Source of the DNA: Chitinibacter sp. SCUT-21
Lineage (GTDB): Bacteria > Pseudomonadota > Gammaproteobacteria > Burkholderiales > Chitinibacteraceae
Direction: 5' to 3'
DNA length: 64,000 nt
Assembly: GCA_041874755.1 (NCBI GenBank)
Contig: CP102611.1
Coordinates: 2,170,001 to 2,234,000 of the forward strand
In this document: positions 21,648 through 30,475 of the stretch, one piece after another
Layout of the letters: every line of letters starts with the position of its first letter
Numbering within the stretch: the first letter of the stretch is position 1
Program-made: the position numbers and the translations under genes
Notes under the pieces: generated by a model
Told to the model about the DNA's origin: nothing
What the model saw: only the letters and a program-made list of their open reading frames with translations
The model's database searches: none

Positions 21648-23156
21648 ATGATAAAATTATTCAGCGCATTAGCTCTATTTGGGGCGATGTTATTTGCTGC
21701 ACCGACTTTTGCCGAAGAAGCATCTGCGGTGGCATCGAGCGTCGAAGCCGTTGTCGCTAGTGAAGTGAAAGCAGCGGTTGCATCTGCCGTTGATGCTTCA
21801 AGCGCATCGGTAGTGGAAGCAGCTCCTGCAGCAGCGCCCACGATCACGATTAATAAAGGTGACAATACTTGGTTATTCGTTGCGACGACCTTGGTGATTT
21901 TAATGTCGATCCCAGGATTGGCTTTGTTCTACGGCGGCTTGGTGCGGGCGAAAAATATGCTCTCGGTGCTAATGCAAGTGTTTACGCTGTTTAGCTTAAT
22001 CACGGTGCTGTGGGTGCTTTACGGCTACAGTGTGGCGTTCACAGAGGGCAATGCGTTCTTTGGTTCTTTCTCTAAGGTACTGTTGGCTGGTGTAACGCCA
22101 GATTCGATTGCAGCTACTTTTAGTAAAGGCATTGGTATTTCTGAGTTGATCTATGTGGCCTTCCAAGGTGCATTTGCTGCGATTACTTGCGGTTTGATCG
22201 TGGGCTCATTTGCGGAACGTATCAAGTTTTCTGCGGTGCTGGTGTTCTGCGTAATTTGGTTTACTTTCAGCTACCTGCCAATTGCTCACATGGTTTGGTA
22301 CTGGGCTGGTCCTGATGCCTACATCAACGCAGCAGCAGCGGAAGCGGCGACTAAAACCGCTGGTTTCTTGTTCCAAGATGGTGCTTTAGATTTTGCCGGC
22401 GGTACTGTTGTTCACATCAATGCGGCGGTAGCAGGGTTGGTCGGTTCTTACTTTGTGGGCAAACGCATTGGCTACGGCCGTGACCCAATGACACCGCATA
22501 GCCTGACGATGACGATGATTGGTGCATCATTGCTGTGGTTTGGCTGGTTTGGTTTCAATGCAGGCTCTGCGCTGGAAGCCAATGGTACTGCGGCGTTAGC
22601 GTTTGTAAATACTTGGGTTGCACCAGCAGCAGCAGCGATGAGCTGGTTGGTGGCTGAGTGGATCTTAAAAGGCAAACCTTCATTGCTGGGTGCGGCATCA
22701 GGTGCGGTAGCCGGTTTGGTGGTGATTACGCCGGCGGCAGGTTTTGTCGGTATTGGCGGTGGTCTAGTAATGGGTCTGATCGCTGGTGTTGCCGGTTTGT
22801 GGGGCGTCCATGGTCTGAAACGTCTGCTGGGTGCCGATGACTCTCTCGACGTATTTGGTGTGCACGGTGTGTGCGGTATCTTGGGCGCGATTTTGACCGG
22901 CGTTTTTGCTAGCCCAGATTTAGGCGGCACAGGCGTGTGGGACTATGTAGCCAATGGTGTTGCATCGGGCTACAGCATTGCCACGCAAGTGAAGATCCAA
23001 GCAATTGGGGTGGTGGTGACCATTGTTTGGTCTGGCGTTGTTGCTGCCATTGCCTACAAGCTGGTGGATATGACCATCGGTCTGCGCGTGAAAGAAGATG
23101 AAGAGCGCGAAGGCTTGGATGTAACGAGCCACGGAGAGAAAGCATATAACATGTAA
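21648..23156 (+). CDS. amtB: Ammonium transporter AmtB
   Basis: 502-residue trimeric ammonium channel. A cleavable signal peptide (about 1-23, ending FAEEA) is followed by an unusual Ala/Val/Ser-rich segment (about 23-65), then eleven membrane helices starting NTWLFVATTLVILMSIPGLA. The family blocks FYGGLVRAKNMLS, DFAGGTVVHINAAVAGLVG (first pore His) and GVHGVCGILG (second pore His region) are present. The C-terminal tail that binds GlnK is present (RVKEDEEREGLD). It lies 29 bp after glnK in one operon. Confidence 0.95.
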   Translation: MIKLFSALALFGAMLFAAPTFAEEASAVASSVEAVVASEVKAAVASAVDASSASVVEAAPAAAPTITINKGDNTWLFVATTLVILMSIPGLALFYGGLVRAKNMLSVLMQVFTLFSLITVLWVLYGYSVAFTEGNAFFGSFSKVLLAGVTPDSIAATFSKGIGISELIYVAFQGAFAAITCGLIVGSFAERIKFSAVLVFCVIWFTFSYLPIAHMVWYWAGPDAYINAAAAEAATKTAGFLFQDGALDFAGGTVVHINAAVAGLVGSYFVGKRIGYGRDPMTPHSLTMTMIGASLLWFGWFGFNAGSALEANGTAALAFVNTWVAPAAAAMSWLVAEWILKGKPSLLGAASGAVAGLVVITPAAGFVGIGGGLVMGLIAGVAGLWGVHGLKRLLGADDSLDVFGVHGVCGILGAILTGVFASPDLGGTGVWDYVANGVASGYSIATQVKIQAIGVVVTIVWSGVVAAIAYKLVDMTIGLRVKEDEEREGLDVTSHGEKAYNM

Positions 23157-23191
23157 GAAAGTTGGGGTTTAGTCCTGTAAAAGCTTCATTG

Positions 23192-23226
23192 ACCCGCTGC
23201 ATCGTCGGATGCCGCGGGTTTTTTTT
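23192..23226 (+). terminator. Terminator of glnK-amtB
   Basis: CCCGC ... GCGGG outer stem with inner GCATC/GATGC around GTCG, followed by eight T residues. Confidence 0.9.
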
Positions 23227-23285
23227 CGGCAAGCTGTGCGTAATTTGCTAGATTAAAGTTCTAAGTCTCTGCGGAGTGTGCGGCA

Positions 23286-24890
23286 ATGAAACAAATCCAA
23301 ATTCGGCATTGGCTGTTTATTCTGGGTTTGACCGTAATTGCAGGCTTATGCGCTTTAGCGGTCAATAGCTGGCTTAATCAGCGCCAGATTTCTGAGCAAG
23401 TTAATCAAGCGAGCTTGCTGGCGCATCAAAGTAATGTGCTTGAGCAATTGCGTACTCAAGTCGTCGAAATCACCTTATTAGCGATGGATAATATCGTTGA
23501 TAAAGACGAGGGCAAGGTTCAGGTCGAGCGGGTCCAAGAAGGTAAAAATCTTGCCGCGAGCATCGAGGCCGCCCTTAATCATGTGGCCGATCAGAATGTC
23601 CAAGAACAAATGAGAGTGCAATTTGCGCAGTTAAAGCAAGCCACTCTGCTTGAGTTGCCAAACTTAATTGAATCGCGTGCGGACGAAGCCGCTTTTGCCG
23701 CGATGGATGACAAAATTGATGGGGCAGGGTCGACCTTATCCCAACTAATTGAGACGCATAATGTAAAAATTCAAACTGCTTTTGCAGACGCTCAAGCGAA
23801 AGAAAAAACGATCCTCCAACAAACGACCGCGAGTAACTTCATATTATTTGGCATTGTGGGGGTTTTGGTTTGTGCAGCACTAATGTGGATTGCGCGAAAA
23901 ATTTATCAACCGCTAGAAATCGAGCCCACTGATTTATGCCAATTGGTGGGGCAAATTGGCGCGGGCGATCTGAGTCAGAAAATTATCTATCGTCACCCTG
24001 AATCGGTATTAGCGGGTGTGTCACAAATGCAAAGCCAGTTGCAGAGCGTAGTGACGGCGATTCGCCAAGTCTCCGATCAATTAGCGCAATCGGCACAAGG
24101 GCAGGATGTTCGCGTGCAGAATTTATTAATTCGGGCTGAATCCATGAATCAAGCCGTGTCGGGCATTCAGCACAGTATTGTGCAAACGCATGATGGTTTG
24201 CAGCAAATGAATGATGGTACGCATGGCGCGATTGATTTGGCTCGCTCTGCCGGTAATTTTGCTACTGCTGGGATTGATCGGGTAAAAACGGTGGCCGCTA
24301 GCTTGCAAACCCTGGCGGGAGGTATCAATACCGCAGCCTCGGCGGTGCAGCAGTTGGGTAATAAAACGGAATCTATTTCAAGCTTGGTAATTAGTATTCG
24401 CGAAATTGCCGAACAAACTAATTTACTGGCGCTCAATGCCGCGATTGAGGCCGCGCGGGCGGGTGAGCAAGGGCGTGGCTTTGCCGTGGTGGCGGATGAA
24501 GTGCGCAAGCTAGCCGAACGCACGACGCAGGCTACGCAAGATATTGTGTCCGCAATTAGCACGATACGTGAACAAACCGTGCAAGTGGTGCAGGGGATGA
24601 GCCAAAACGTTAGCTTGGCAGATCAGGGGCTCAGTGAGACCGAAAGTGCGGAATCCACCATGAATCAGATCGTTCAAAGTAGTCAAGAAGTCGTGCATGC
24701 GGTGGATGATCTATTGCGGATTATGGCAATACAAACCGAGCAAAGTAATGCCGTAACACGCTATGTCGATGAAATTGAGCGCAATGCCCAAGAAAATCTA
24801 AGCACCTTTGCTTCGGCAGCCGAGCAGGCCAAACACTTCAACCAGCAGGCCAAAGACTTGGCAACTGCGGTCGCACGATTTAGGTTTTAG
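23286..24890 (+). CDS. Methyl-accepting chemotaxis protein
   Basis: 534-residue chemoreceptor. A first membrane helix at about 9-27, a roughly 150-residue periplasmic helical region without Cache or PAS features (four-helix-bundle-like), a second helix at about 180-200, and a HAMP-like linker with [13 protein letters not shown]. The signalling hairpin reads [20 protein letters not shown] then [20 protein letters not shown]. No CheR/CheB-binding pentapeptide is visible at the C-terminus. It stands alone 130 bp after amtB, beyond a terminator. The ligand cannot be predicted. Confidence 0.92.
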   Translation: MKQIQIRHWLFILGLTVIAGLCALAVNSWLNQRQISEQVNQASLLAHQSNVLEQLRTQVVEITLLAMDNIVDKDEGKVQVERVQEGKNLAASIEAALNHVADQNVQEQMRVQFAQLKQATLLELPNLIESRADEAAFAAMDDKIDGAGSTLSQLIETHNVKIQTAFADAQAKEKTILQQTTASNFILFGIVGVLVCAALMWIARKIYQPLEIEPTDLCQLVGQIGAGDLSQKIIYRHPESVLAGVSQMQSQLQSVVTAIRQVSDQLAQSAQGQDVRVQNLLIRAESMNQAVSGIQHSIVQTHDGLQQMNDGTHGAIDLARSAGNFATAGIDRVKTVAASLQTLAGGINTAASAVQQLGNKTESISSLVISIREIAEQTNLLALNAAIEAARAGEQGRGFAVVADEVRKLAERTTQATQDIVSAISTIREQTVQVVQGMSQNVSLADQGLSETESAESTMNQIVQSSQEVVHAVDDLLRIMAIQTEQSNAVTRYVDEIERNAQENLSTFASAAEQAKHFNQQAKDLATAVARFRF

Positions 24891-24918
24891 TGACAATGTG
24901 CTCAATGCCTGTTGATGA

Positions 24919-25204
24919 ATGTGCTTAGTGCCTTTGGCATCGTTGTTTACCGTCGCCATCCGCAACGGGGATTTACTTCTCTTGAGATCTTTTATATTCA
25001 GTGCCCAAGAGAAGTACGCAAGAGCTGCTGATCCGCAGCGAAATCGACTCGCCGTGCTGGCCTCAGGACACGGCGTTCGCCACGCTTTCTCGTCGCATGC
25101 CTAGTCTCACTCCTCTTTCTGCCTTGGCTTTAACGGGAATTCAAGCCCCAAACTCATCGCGAATTACTGATCAACACACAATGAGAACATTGCCGTTTTG
25201 CTTT
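24919..25204. other. Gene-free stretch with a long perfect hairpin
   Basis: No credible gene. TACTTCTCTTG (24974-24984) and CAAGAGAAGTA (25006-25016) form a perfect 11-bp stem around a 21-nt AT-rich loop. The start of the stretch (AGTGCCTTTGGCA) resembles the start of the palindromic block at 44316 (AGTGCCTACGGCA). It may be a decayed structured element rather than a regulatory leader. Confidence 0.5.
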
Positions 25205-25253
25205 GGGTATGTAGTTGTGTGCTATATAAATCAGAATATTTGTTGATATACCC
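25205..25253. repeat. 49-bp GTAT-N37-ATAC element, copy 6
   Basis: GGGTAT at 25205-25210 and ATACCC at 25248-25253. It ends 6 nt from the stop codon of the minus-strand chemoreceptor gene at 25260. Confidence 0.85.
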
Positions 25254-25259
25254 TGCCAT

Positions 25260-26720
25260 TCAAGCATGTTGATGTTTTTGCTGCACCAAAGCATCCAGTG
25301 ATTGAAATAATTTCTGGCTGGCGTGTTCTACAGATTGAAATTGGTGCTGAATTTGTTGTTGGCGTACAGGCTCATCGGGCCAATTGCCAGCAGAAAGCGC
25401 CAGTACTTCATGCATCGCCTCGTACAAATGTTGCTGTGGTGAGGCCAGCTCGCGAAACGCGCTGTACTGATTGTAATCGCGGTTATGGCTAATCGTAGTG
25501 TGCCACAGGCCAAACACGCTTTCGTTGGCTTGCATTTGTAAATGCTGTTTGGCTTGCCGCGCCAAATCACCGCCCATAATGCTGATATAACCATTTTGTT
25601 TAAAGTACAAAATTTCCACCTTGGCTTGCGAGGCATGGCAAACGTCTTGCACGTAGGCAATCCGCTGCAAAGCTTGTTTTGCGCGCTGCTCGCTGGTTTG
25701 AAATCGCTGCTCTATGCCGCTAACGTGTTCACCCGATTCATGCGCCATTTGCCGCATACTGCTGCTAACGCGACTAATACTGCCGGCTTTATCCTGTAAA
25801 TCATTCATCACCGACGCAATCTCACCTGAGGCCATTTTGCTGCGTTCGGCCAATTTGCGCACTTCATCGGCTACTACGGCAAAGCCGCGCCCTTGCTCAC
25901 CGGCCCGCGCGGCTTCAATCGCCGCATTGAGTGCCAATAAATTGGTTTGGTCTGACAAATCAGCAATCATTCCGACCGAAGAGCTCACTTTCGCAGCTAG
26001 CGTGCCAAAGTCGTCGACGGCAGAGCTGGTTTCATCTATATGCTCAATCATCGCCATTAAAGTGTTGATAAGCTGAATCACCTGCTGGCGACTTTCTTCC
26101 GCATCAGCAACGTTTTGGCTTGAAAGTCCTGCCAGATCGTCCGTTGCGCTGGCAATCCCAACCATATCGCCCTGCGTCATTTCCAAATTAGCCAATAAGT
26201 TGCGCGTATTGAGTTCGCCTAATTGTGACAGCAGCCCATTGCGGCGCTCTTTTAAGGCATTTTTTTCCAGTACGACCAGCGATTGATTGGTGCGATCGAG
26301 CGCTTCACGAAATACGCCGTGCAAACCGACTGGCTGCGCTTTGCGGAAAAAACGCCCTTGGCTGGCCATTTGCAAAGTAGTTTGCTGTTCCCGAAAACAG
26401 GCTTCAAGTTGATCTAGCATGTCGTTGATCGCCCAGCTAATACGGCCAAACTCGTCCATATTCGGAATTTGCAAAATACGCCCACCGACTTTACCTGCGG
26501 CGACGTCGTTGGCAACGCGTTCAATTTGTTTTAACAAAGCCAAATCGGTGCGCGAACGCAATACATATAGATGGCCTGTAATGATGCCGCCCAATAAGGG
26601 CAAAGTCGCCCACACACTAAAACCATGAATAAAGGTATCAATTAAAAAGCTAATGCCAAGCAGGCTGCATAAAAAAATCACCACCAAGGTGACCCTAGAG
26701 TGAAAGGACAAGTTCTTCAT
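25260..26720 (-). CDS. Chemoreceptor without periplasmic sensor, C-terminal CZB-like domain
   Basis: 486-residue chemoreceptor. Two membrane helices (about 7-29 and 35-52) are separated by only a few residues, so there is no periplasmic sensor. A HAMP-like segment follows, then the signalling domain with [20 protein letters not shown] and [20 protein letters not shown]. The last 120 residues resemble the zinc-binding CZB domain (WHTT ... [10 protein letters not shown]), but the first His and the Cys of the usual zinc set appear replaced (KVEILYFK and ESVFGLW), so zinc binding is doubtful. Its ATG overlaps the end of the PAS gene by 26 bp, which implies translational coupling. Together the two proteins look like an Aer-type sensor cut in two. 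Confidence 0.9.
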   Translation of the reverse strand: MKNLSFHSRVTLVVIFLCSLLGISFLIDTFIHGFSVWATLPLLGGIITGHLYVLRSRTDLALLKQIERVANDVAAGKVGGRILQIPNMDEFGRISWAINDMLDQLEACFREQQTTLQMASQGRFFRKAQPVGLHGVFREALDRTNQSLVVLEKNALKERRNGLLSQLGELNTRNLLANLEMTQGDMVGIASATDDLAGLSSQNVADAEESRQQVIQLINTLMAMIEHIDETSSAVDDFGTLAAKVSSSVGMIADLSDQTNLLALNAAIEAARAGEQGRGFAVVADEVRKLAERSKMASGEIASVMNDLQDKAGSISRVSSSMRQMAHESGEHVSGIEQRFQTSEQRAKQALQRIAYVQDVCHASQAKVEILYFKQNGYISIMGGDLARQAKQHLQMQANESVFGLWHTTISHNRDYNQYSAFRELASPQQHLYEAMHEVLALSAGNWPDEPVRQQQIQHQFQSVEHASQKLFQSLDALVQQKHQHA

Positions 26721-27213
26721 AGCTCACCCCGTGTTGTTGTAATAGCGAATTGAGGATGGCCAGCGAGGCATTACACGCATCGCGTGGCCCTGCTGCTTGC
26801 TCGGCGGCTAACATTTTCTGATATAAACCCGTGCAGGTATCGACCGCAGATCTTTTTGGACAGCGGCGTACAGATAGATACCCAACGATATTGCCGTTGC
26901 TGTCGTAGTCTGGCGTCACATTGGCGAGCACCCAGTAAAAGCTGCCATCTTTGGCCATGTTTTTAACGTAGGCGAATACTTCTTGCCCGCTGGCAATCGT
27001 GTCCCATAAAAATTTAAATACGCCGCGTGGCATATCGGGGTGGCGAATAATATTGTGTTGCGCGCCGAGTAGCTCTTGCTCGGTATAGCCCGAAAACTCA
27101 ATAAAAATGCGGTTGCCGTAGGTAATGCGCCCCTTGGTATCGGTTTTTGAAACGATAAAATCGTTCTCGCGCATCAATTTTTCATGGCTGGTGGGAATAA
27201 TTCGATTCTTCAT
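26695..27213 (-). CDS. Free-standing Aer-type PAS domain protein
   Basis: 172-residue cytoplasmic protein made almost entirely of one PAS domain. [20 protein letters not shown] and the block [21 protein letters not shown] followed by [11 protein letters not shown] are the pattern of the FAD-binding PAS of Aer receptors. The start at 27213 has GAGGTG just upstream; an upstream in-frame start would run into the HD-GYP gene. It lies 8 bp after the HD-GYP gene and overlaps the chemoreceptor by 26 bp. Likely role: redox or oxygen sensing delivered to the partner receptor by contact. Cofactor is inferred from similarity only. Confidence 0.88.
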   Translation of the reverse strand: MKNRIIPTSHEKLMRENDFIVSKTDTKGRITYGNRIFIEFSGYTEQELLGAQHNIIRHPDMPRGVFKFLWDTIASGQEVFAYVKNMAKDGSFYWVLANVTPDYDSNGNIVGYLSVRRCPKRSAVDTCTGLYQKMLAAEQAAGPRDACNASLAILNSLLQQHGVSYEELVLSL

Positions 27214-27221
27214 CGTGCACC

Positions 27222-28535
27222 TCAAACAGTCGCAATCAGCGATTGGTGTGCCATTTGCCAAAACTCGACCAAATCTAAGCTTTCCTGCCGCTGTGCTTGG
27301 ATTCGAGCCGCTTCAATCGTCGCTAAATTGCTGCGTAATGCGTTGATCACCAGCGGGTCTAGTTTGCCTTGGCGCTGTTGCTCATCGAGCATGGCCAAGA
27401 CGGCTTCAGGTTCGAGACCTGAGCGGTAAGGGCGCTGCTCGGTGAGTGCGGTATACACGTCGGCAACCGCCACAATGCGTGCTCCCAGCGATAAATCGGC
27501 ACCCTTGCGGTGATAGGGGTAGCCACTGCCATCGAGCCGTTCGTGATGGCAAGCTGCCCATTCGGCGACGTCTTCAAGGCCTTTGATCATGCTCAGAATA
27601 TCGAGCGTTAAATAACTGTGCGAGCGAATACGCGCCATTTCACACTGGTCTAACTTACCTTGGCGTTCGATCAATTCGCTGGGGATCGCTAACTTGCCCA
27701 AGTCGTGTAAATAGCCCGCCATGCGTAATTTGATGCATTCTTGCTCGCTCATCCCTAAGTTGCGGGCAATGGATTCAGCGGTGATTGCCACGCCCGCCGA
27801 GTGCGTTGCGGTGAAATGGCTGCGCGAGTCGATGACCAAGGCAAAAAACTGCGCAAATTGCAGCATTTGCTCCATATTGAGGTCGATATTATCGAATGGC
27901 GCTAAATCCATCAGAATGCGGTCGAGGTTTTTCGAAAAAATATCCAGCCAGAAGCTCTCTTGCTGCGCAGTTTGGCAGAAGGCATCGACAAACATGGGGT
28001 GAAATTTGCGCCCTTTGGCGGCACAAATTTGCGCCACAATACTGGGTGCCGCACCCAAAATATTGTCTTTTCCTTGCGCTAATACCTCGATGCGATCAGC
28101 CAAATAGATTAAATGGCTCATCAACGGTACTTTGCGCCCGTCATGATATTCACCTTCGCCGTTTTGCCATTGCACATGATGACAATTAACGAGTGGTGCG
28201 TAGCGATAAAAGCCGGGAAAGCGTGAGAGTAATTGTGCCCCCATCCGAGCATGGGTGTGGGCGTCCTGCTCTTCAAAATCAAGCATAGACAGGCGATCAA
28301 TCAGGCCAATTGCGCCAATATCATGGAAAATCGCCGCGCCAAAAACATCTTGGTAATCCTCGTCTTCAAGTCCCATGCTGCGTGCGATATGGACTGCAAT
28401 TAGACAGGTGCGCTTTTGATGCGAGCCCAAGGCGGGGTCCAGTAAATCCAGCGCGGTCGACAAGGCGCAAATCATGTCGAAAAGGCGAATGCGAAACGTT
28501 GAAATCGCGTCGCCGGTGACTTCGTGGTTATACAT
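27222..28535 (-). CDS. HD-GYP domain protein with two HD modules
   Basis: 437-residue protein. Residues about 35-210 form a first HD-type module with IFHDIGAIG and CHHVQWQNG. Residues about 235-420 are a full HD-GYP module: YLHDLGKLAIP supplies the HD pair, then HHERLDGSGYP is the GYP signature, followed by VADVYTALTEQRPYR. HD-GYP enzymes degrade cyclic di-GMP. The first copy lacks the GYP motif and may be structural or have another metal-dependent role. First gene of the operon with the PAS protein and the chemoreceptor, which suggests c-di-GMP turnover is linked to this sensor. Confidence 0.9.
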   Translation of the reverse strand: MYNHEVTGDAISTFRIRLFDMICALSTALDLLDPALGSHQKRTCLIAVHIARSMGLEDEDYQDVFGAAIFHDIGAIGLIDRLSMLDFEEQDAHTHARMGAQLLSRFPGFYRYAPLVNCHHVQWQNGEGEYHDGRKVPLMSHLIYLADRIEVLAQGKDNILGAAPSIVAQICAAKGRKFHPMFVDAFCQTAQQESFWLDIFSKNLDRILMDLAPFDNIDLNMEQMLQFAQFFALVIDSRSHFTATHSAGVAITAESIARNLGMSEQECIKLRMAGYLHDLGKLAIPSELIERQGKLDQCEMARIRSHSYLTLDILSMIKGLEDVAEWAACHHERLDGSGYPYHRKGADLSLGARIVAVADVYTALTEQRPYRSGLEPEAVLAMLDEQQRQGKLDPLVINALRSNLATIEAARIQAQRQESLDLVEFWQMAHQSLIATV

Positions 28536-28725
28536 AATTAACCTAAATATAGAGTCGCATGCTATTTGTTTTAGTCAAAAAATGGCGGTGCTCCCAATTA
28601 AAAAATGTAAATACTGTGTCTCTCTGCTGTAAAACAAGACCTAGATAAACTGCTGTGAGTTTTGTCATTATTCATTCAGCAAATCATTGAGATACTCTGA
28701 AGCTTCGAAGGGAAGGGATTACATA

Positions 28726-29130
28726 ATGAAAAAATTGGGCATTGGGATCTTGGCGGCATTGGTGAGTGCCTCGGTTTTGGCCGCAGGCGTGTGGCGCGAA
28801 GGCGTGTACTACGCCAAAGGCGTGCGAGTGCAATACCACGGGCAAATGTATGAAGCGCTGCAAGGCCATGAAGCAACTAAAGGCGCGAATTGGAACCCCG
28901 AAGCAGTGGCGTCTCTGTGGCGAAAAATTGATTGGCAAGAACAAGCGCCGGGCAATGGTAGCTGGCGCGAAGGGATGAACTACAGCAAAGGCCAGCTGAC
29001 GAGTTATCGCGGCCGCATGTATCGTTGTTTGCAAAGCCATAAAGCCGAAAAAGGCGCGGGCTGGAGCCCTGATCGCGCACCTAGCTTGTGGGAAAAGCTC
29101 GATGAAAAGCCGTATCCACAACCACGCTAA
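28726..29130 (+). CDS. Secreted protein with two chitin-binding (CBM5/12) modules
   Basis: 134-residue exported protein. The signal peptide is about residues 1-20 (ending VLAAG). Two tandem modules of about 45 residues (about 22-66 and 77-122) share W.EG..Y.KG....Y.G.MY.....H.A.KGA.W.P....LW.K, the CBM5/12 (ChtBD3) fold used by bacterial chitinases. There is no catalytic domain, so it is a binding or colonisation factor rather than an enzyme. The ATG at 28726 follows AAGGGAAGGGA. It is divergent from the HD-GYP operon and followed at 3 nt by a 49-bp repeat. Confidence 0.88.
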   Translation: MKKLGIGILAALVSASVLAAGVWREGVYYAKGVRVQYHGQMYEALQGHEATKGANWNPEAVASLWRKIDWQEQAPGNGSWREGMNYSKGQLTSYRGRMYRCLQSHKAEKGAGWSPDRAPSLWEKLDEKPYPQPR

Positions 29131-29133
29131 GAT

Positions 29134-29182
29134 GGGTATATGATGCTGGGTTAATCTAGTATTGATCTTGATTGATATACCC
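29134..29182. repeat. 49-bp GTAT-N37-ATAC element, copy 7
   Basis: GGGTATAT ... ATATACCC with perfect ends, 3 nt after the stop of the chitin-binding gene and 14 nt before the cdaR-like start. Confidence 0.85.
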
Positions 29183-29196
29183 TTGGTGAGTGTCGC

Positions 29197-30348
29197 ATGT
29201 CCAAATTATCGGTGAAATTAGCGCAGGAAATCGCCCGTCGCACGATGGCGCTGCTGCCGTACAACATCAATGTAATGGACGAGCATGGTGTGATTTTGGC
29301 CAGCGGTTTGCCCGATCGGGTCGGGCAGCGGCACGAGGGCGCGATTTTGGCGATTGGCCAAGGCCGTGTGCTCGAAATCGACGCCGCCACCGCAGCGCAC
29401 TTGCAAGGGGTCAAGCCCGGCGTGAATTTGCCGCTGTATAGCCAAGGCCAGATTGTCGGCGTGATCGGCATTACGGGCGACCCAGACGTGGTGCGGCCGA
29501 TGGGCGAGCTGGTGCGGATGTGCGCCGAAATGATGCTCGAACAAAAAGCCATGTTGCGCAGCATTGAACGCGACGCGCGCCTTTACGAAGACTTGGTGCT
29601 GCAATTGATTCAGCGCCAAAGTATTTCCGATCAATCCTTGGCGCGCTGGGCCGAGCGTTTGGGCGTTGACTTAAGCGTGCCGCGCGTTGCGCTGGTAATT
29701 CGTGCCAGCGGTAATATGCTCGATAGCGAAGCGGGTCTGACCGCGCTGCAGCAGTTGCAATACCAATTACTGCATTTTGAAGCCACGCCCTTATTGGCGC
29801 GGCATAGCTTTGACGAATTTGTTTTACTGCGCCCCGCGCTGGACGAGTTAGGCCGCTGGAATCCCGCGGCGCAGCGCCGCCAATTAAGCGGTGCAATAAA
29901 TGATTTACAGGCCAAAACGCCGCTGAAATTACGCGCCGTGCTCGGGCATTATTTTATGCAAGAGGGTGGGTTGGCGCTGTCGTACCAAACCGCGTGCGCC
30001 ACCTTGCAGCAAGCGAATAGCGACGACATTTTGCAGCTATTCGATGAAGAGCGGCTGCCCGTCTTGCTCGCACCGTTAGCGCAAGGCTGGCAGGCAGAGC
30101 TGTTATGCGCGCCGATTGAGCGAATTCGCGCGCACGACAGAAAAGGCGTTTATCTGGCAACGCTATCGTGTTGGTTTGCCCACGATTTAAATCTGCAAAC
30201 GACGGCGCAAGCGCTCAATATTCACCGCAATACACTAGATTACCGCCTCAGTCGCATTGCCGAATTAAGCAAACTTGACCTGAGTCGGCTTGAAGATCGG
30301 GTACAAATCTATATCGCACTACAACTTCCCGCGCTATCAAATCGTTAA
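29197..30348 (+). CDS. CdaR-family transcriptional regulator
   Basis: 383-residue regulator of the sugar-diacid/glycerate type. The N-terminal ligand domain begins LSVKLAQEIARRTMALLPYNINVMD and contains GVIGITGDPDVVRPMGELV; the C-terminal helix-turn-helix (PucR/CdaR type) has TAQALNIHRNTLDYRLSRI. CdaR proteins activate genes for glucarate, galactarate and glycerate use. It directly precedes the GntP permease and glycerate kinase genes on the same strand, so it is very probably their regulator. The 127-bp gap downstream holds an imperfect repeat (GTAGATT / AATCTGC, 30354-30385) that could be its operator. Confidence 0.9.
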   Translation: MSKLSVKLAQEIARRTMALLPYNINVMDEHGVILASGLPDRVGQRHEGAILAIGQGRVLEIDAATAAHLQGVKPGVNLPLYSQGQIVGVIGITGDPDVVRPMGELVRMCAEMMLEQKAMLRSIERDARLYEDLVLQLIQRQSISDQSLARWAERLGVDLSVPRVALVIRASGNMLDSEAGLTALQQLQYQLLHFEATPLLARHSFDEFVLLRPALDELGRWNPAAQRRQLSGAINDLQAKTPLKLRAVLGHYFMQEGGLALSYQTACATLQQANSDDILQLFDEERLPVLLAPLAQGWQAELLCAPIERIRAHDRKGVYLATLSCWFAHDLNLQTTAQALNIHRNTLDYRLSRIAELSKLDLSRLEDRVQIYIALQLPALSNR

Positions 30349-30475
30349 TTTTGTAGATTTGCACAAAACAATCTGCATATAAGGCCTTTGTTTTTGGATT
30401 TATTCCGAGGACATGCGCTACGAGCCCTCATAAGATGTAGTCATTAATTTTGACTTACCTTTTGGGAGTGTCGCG

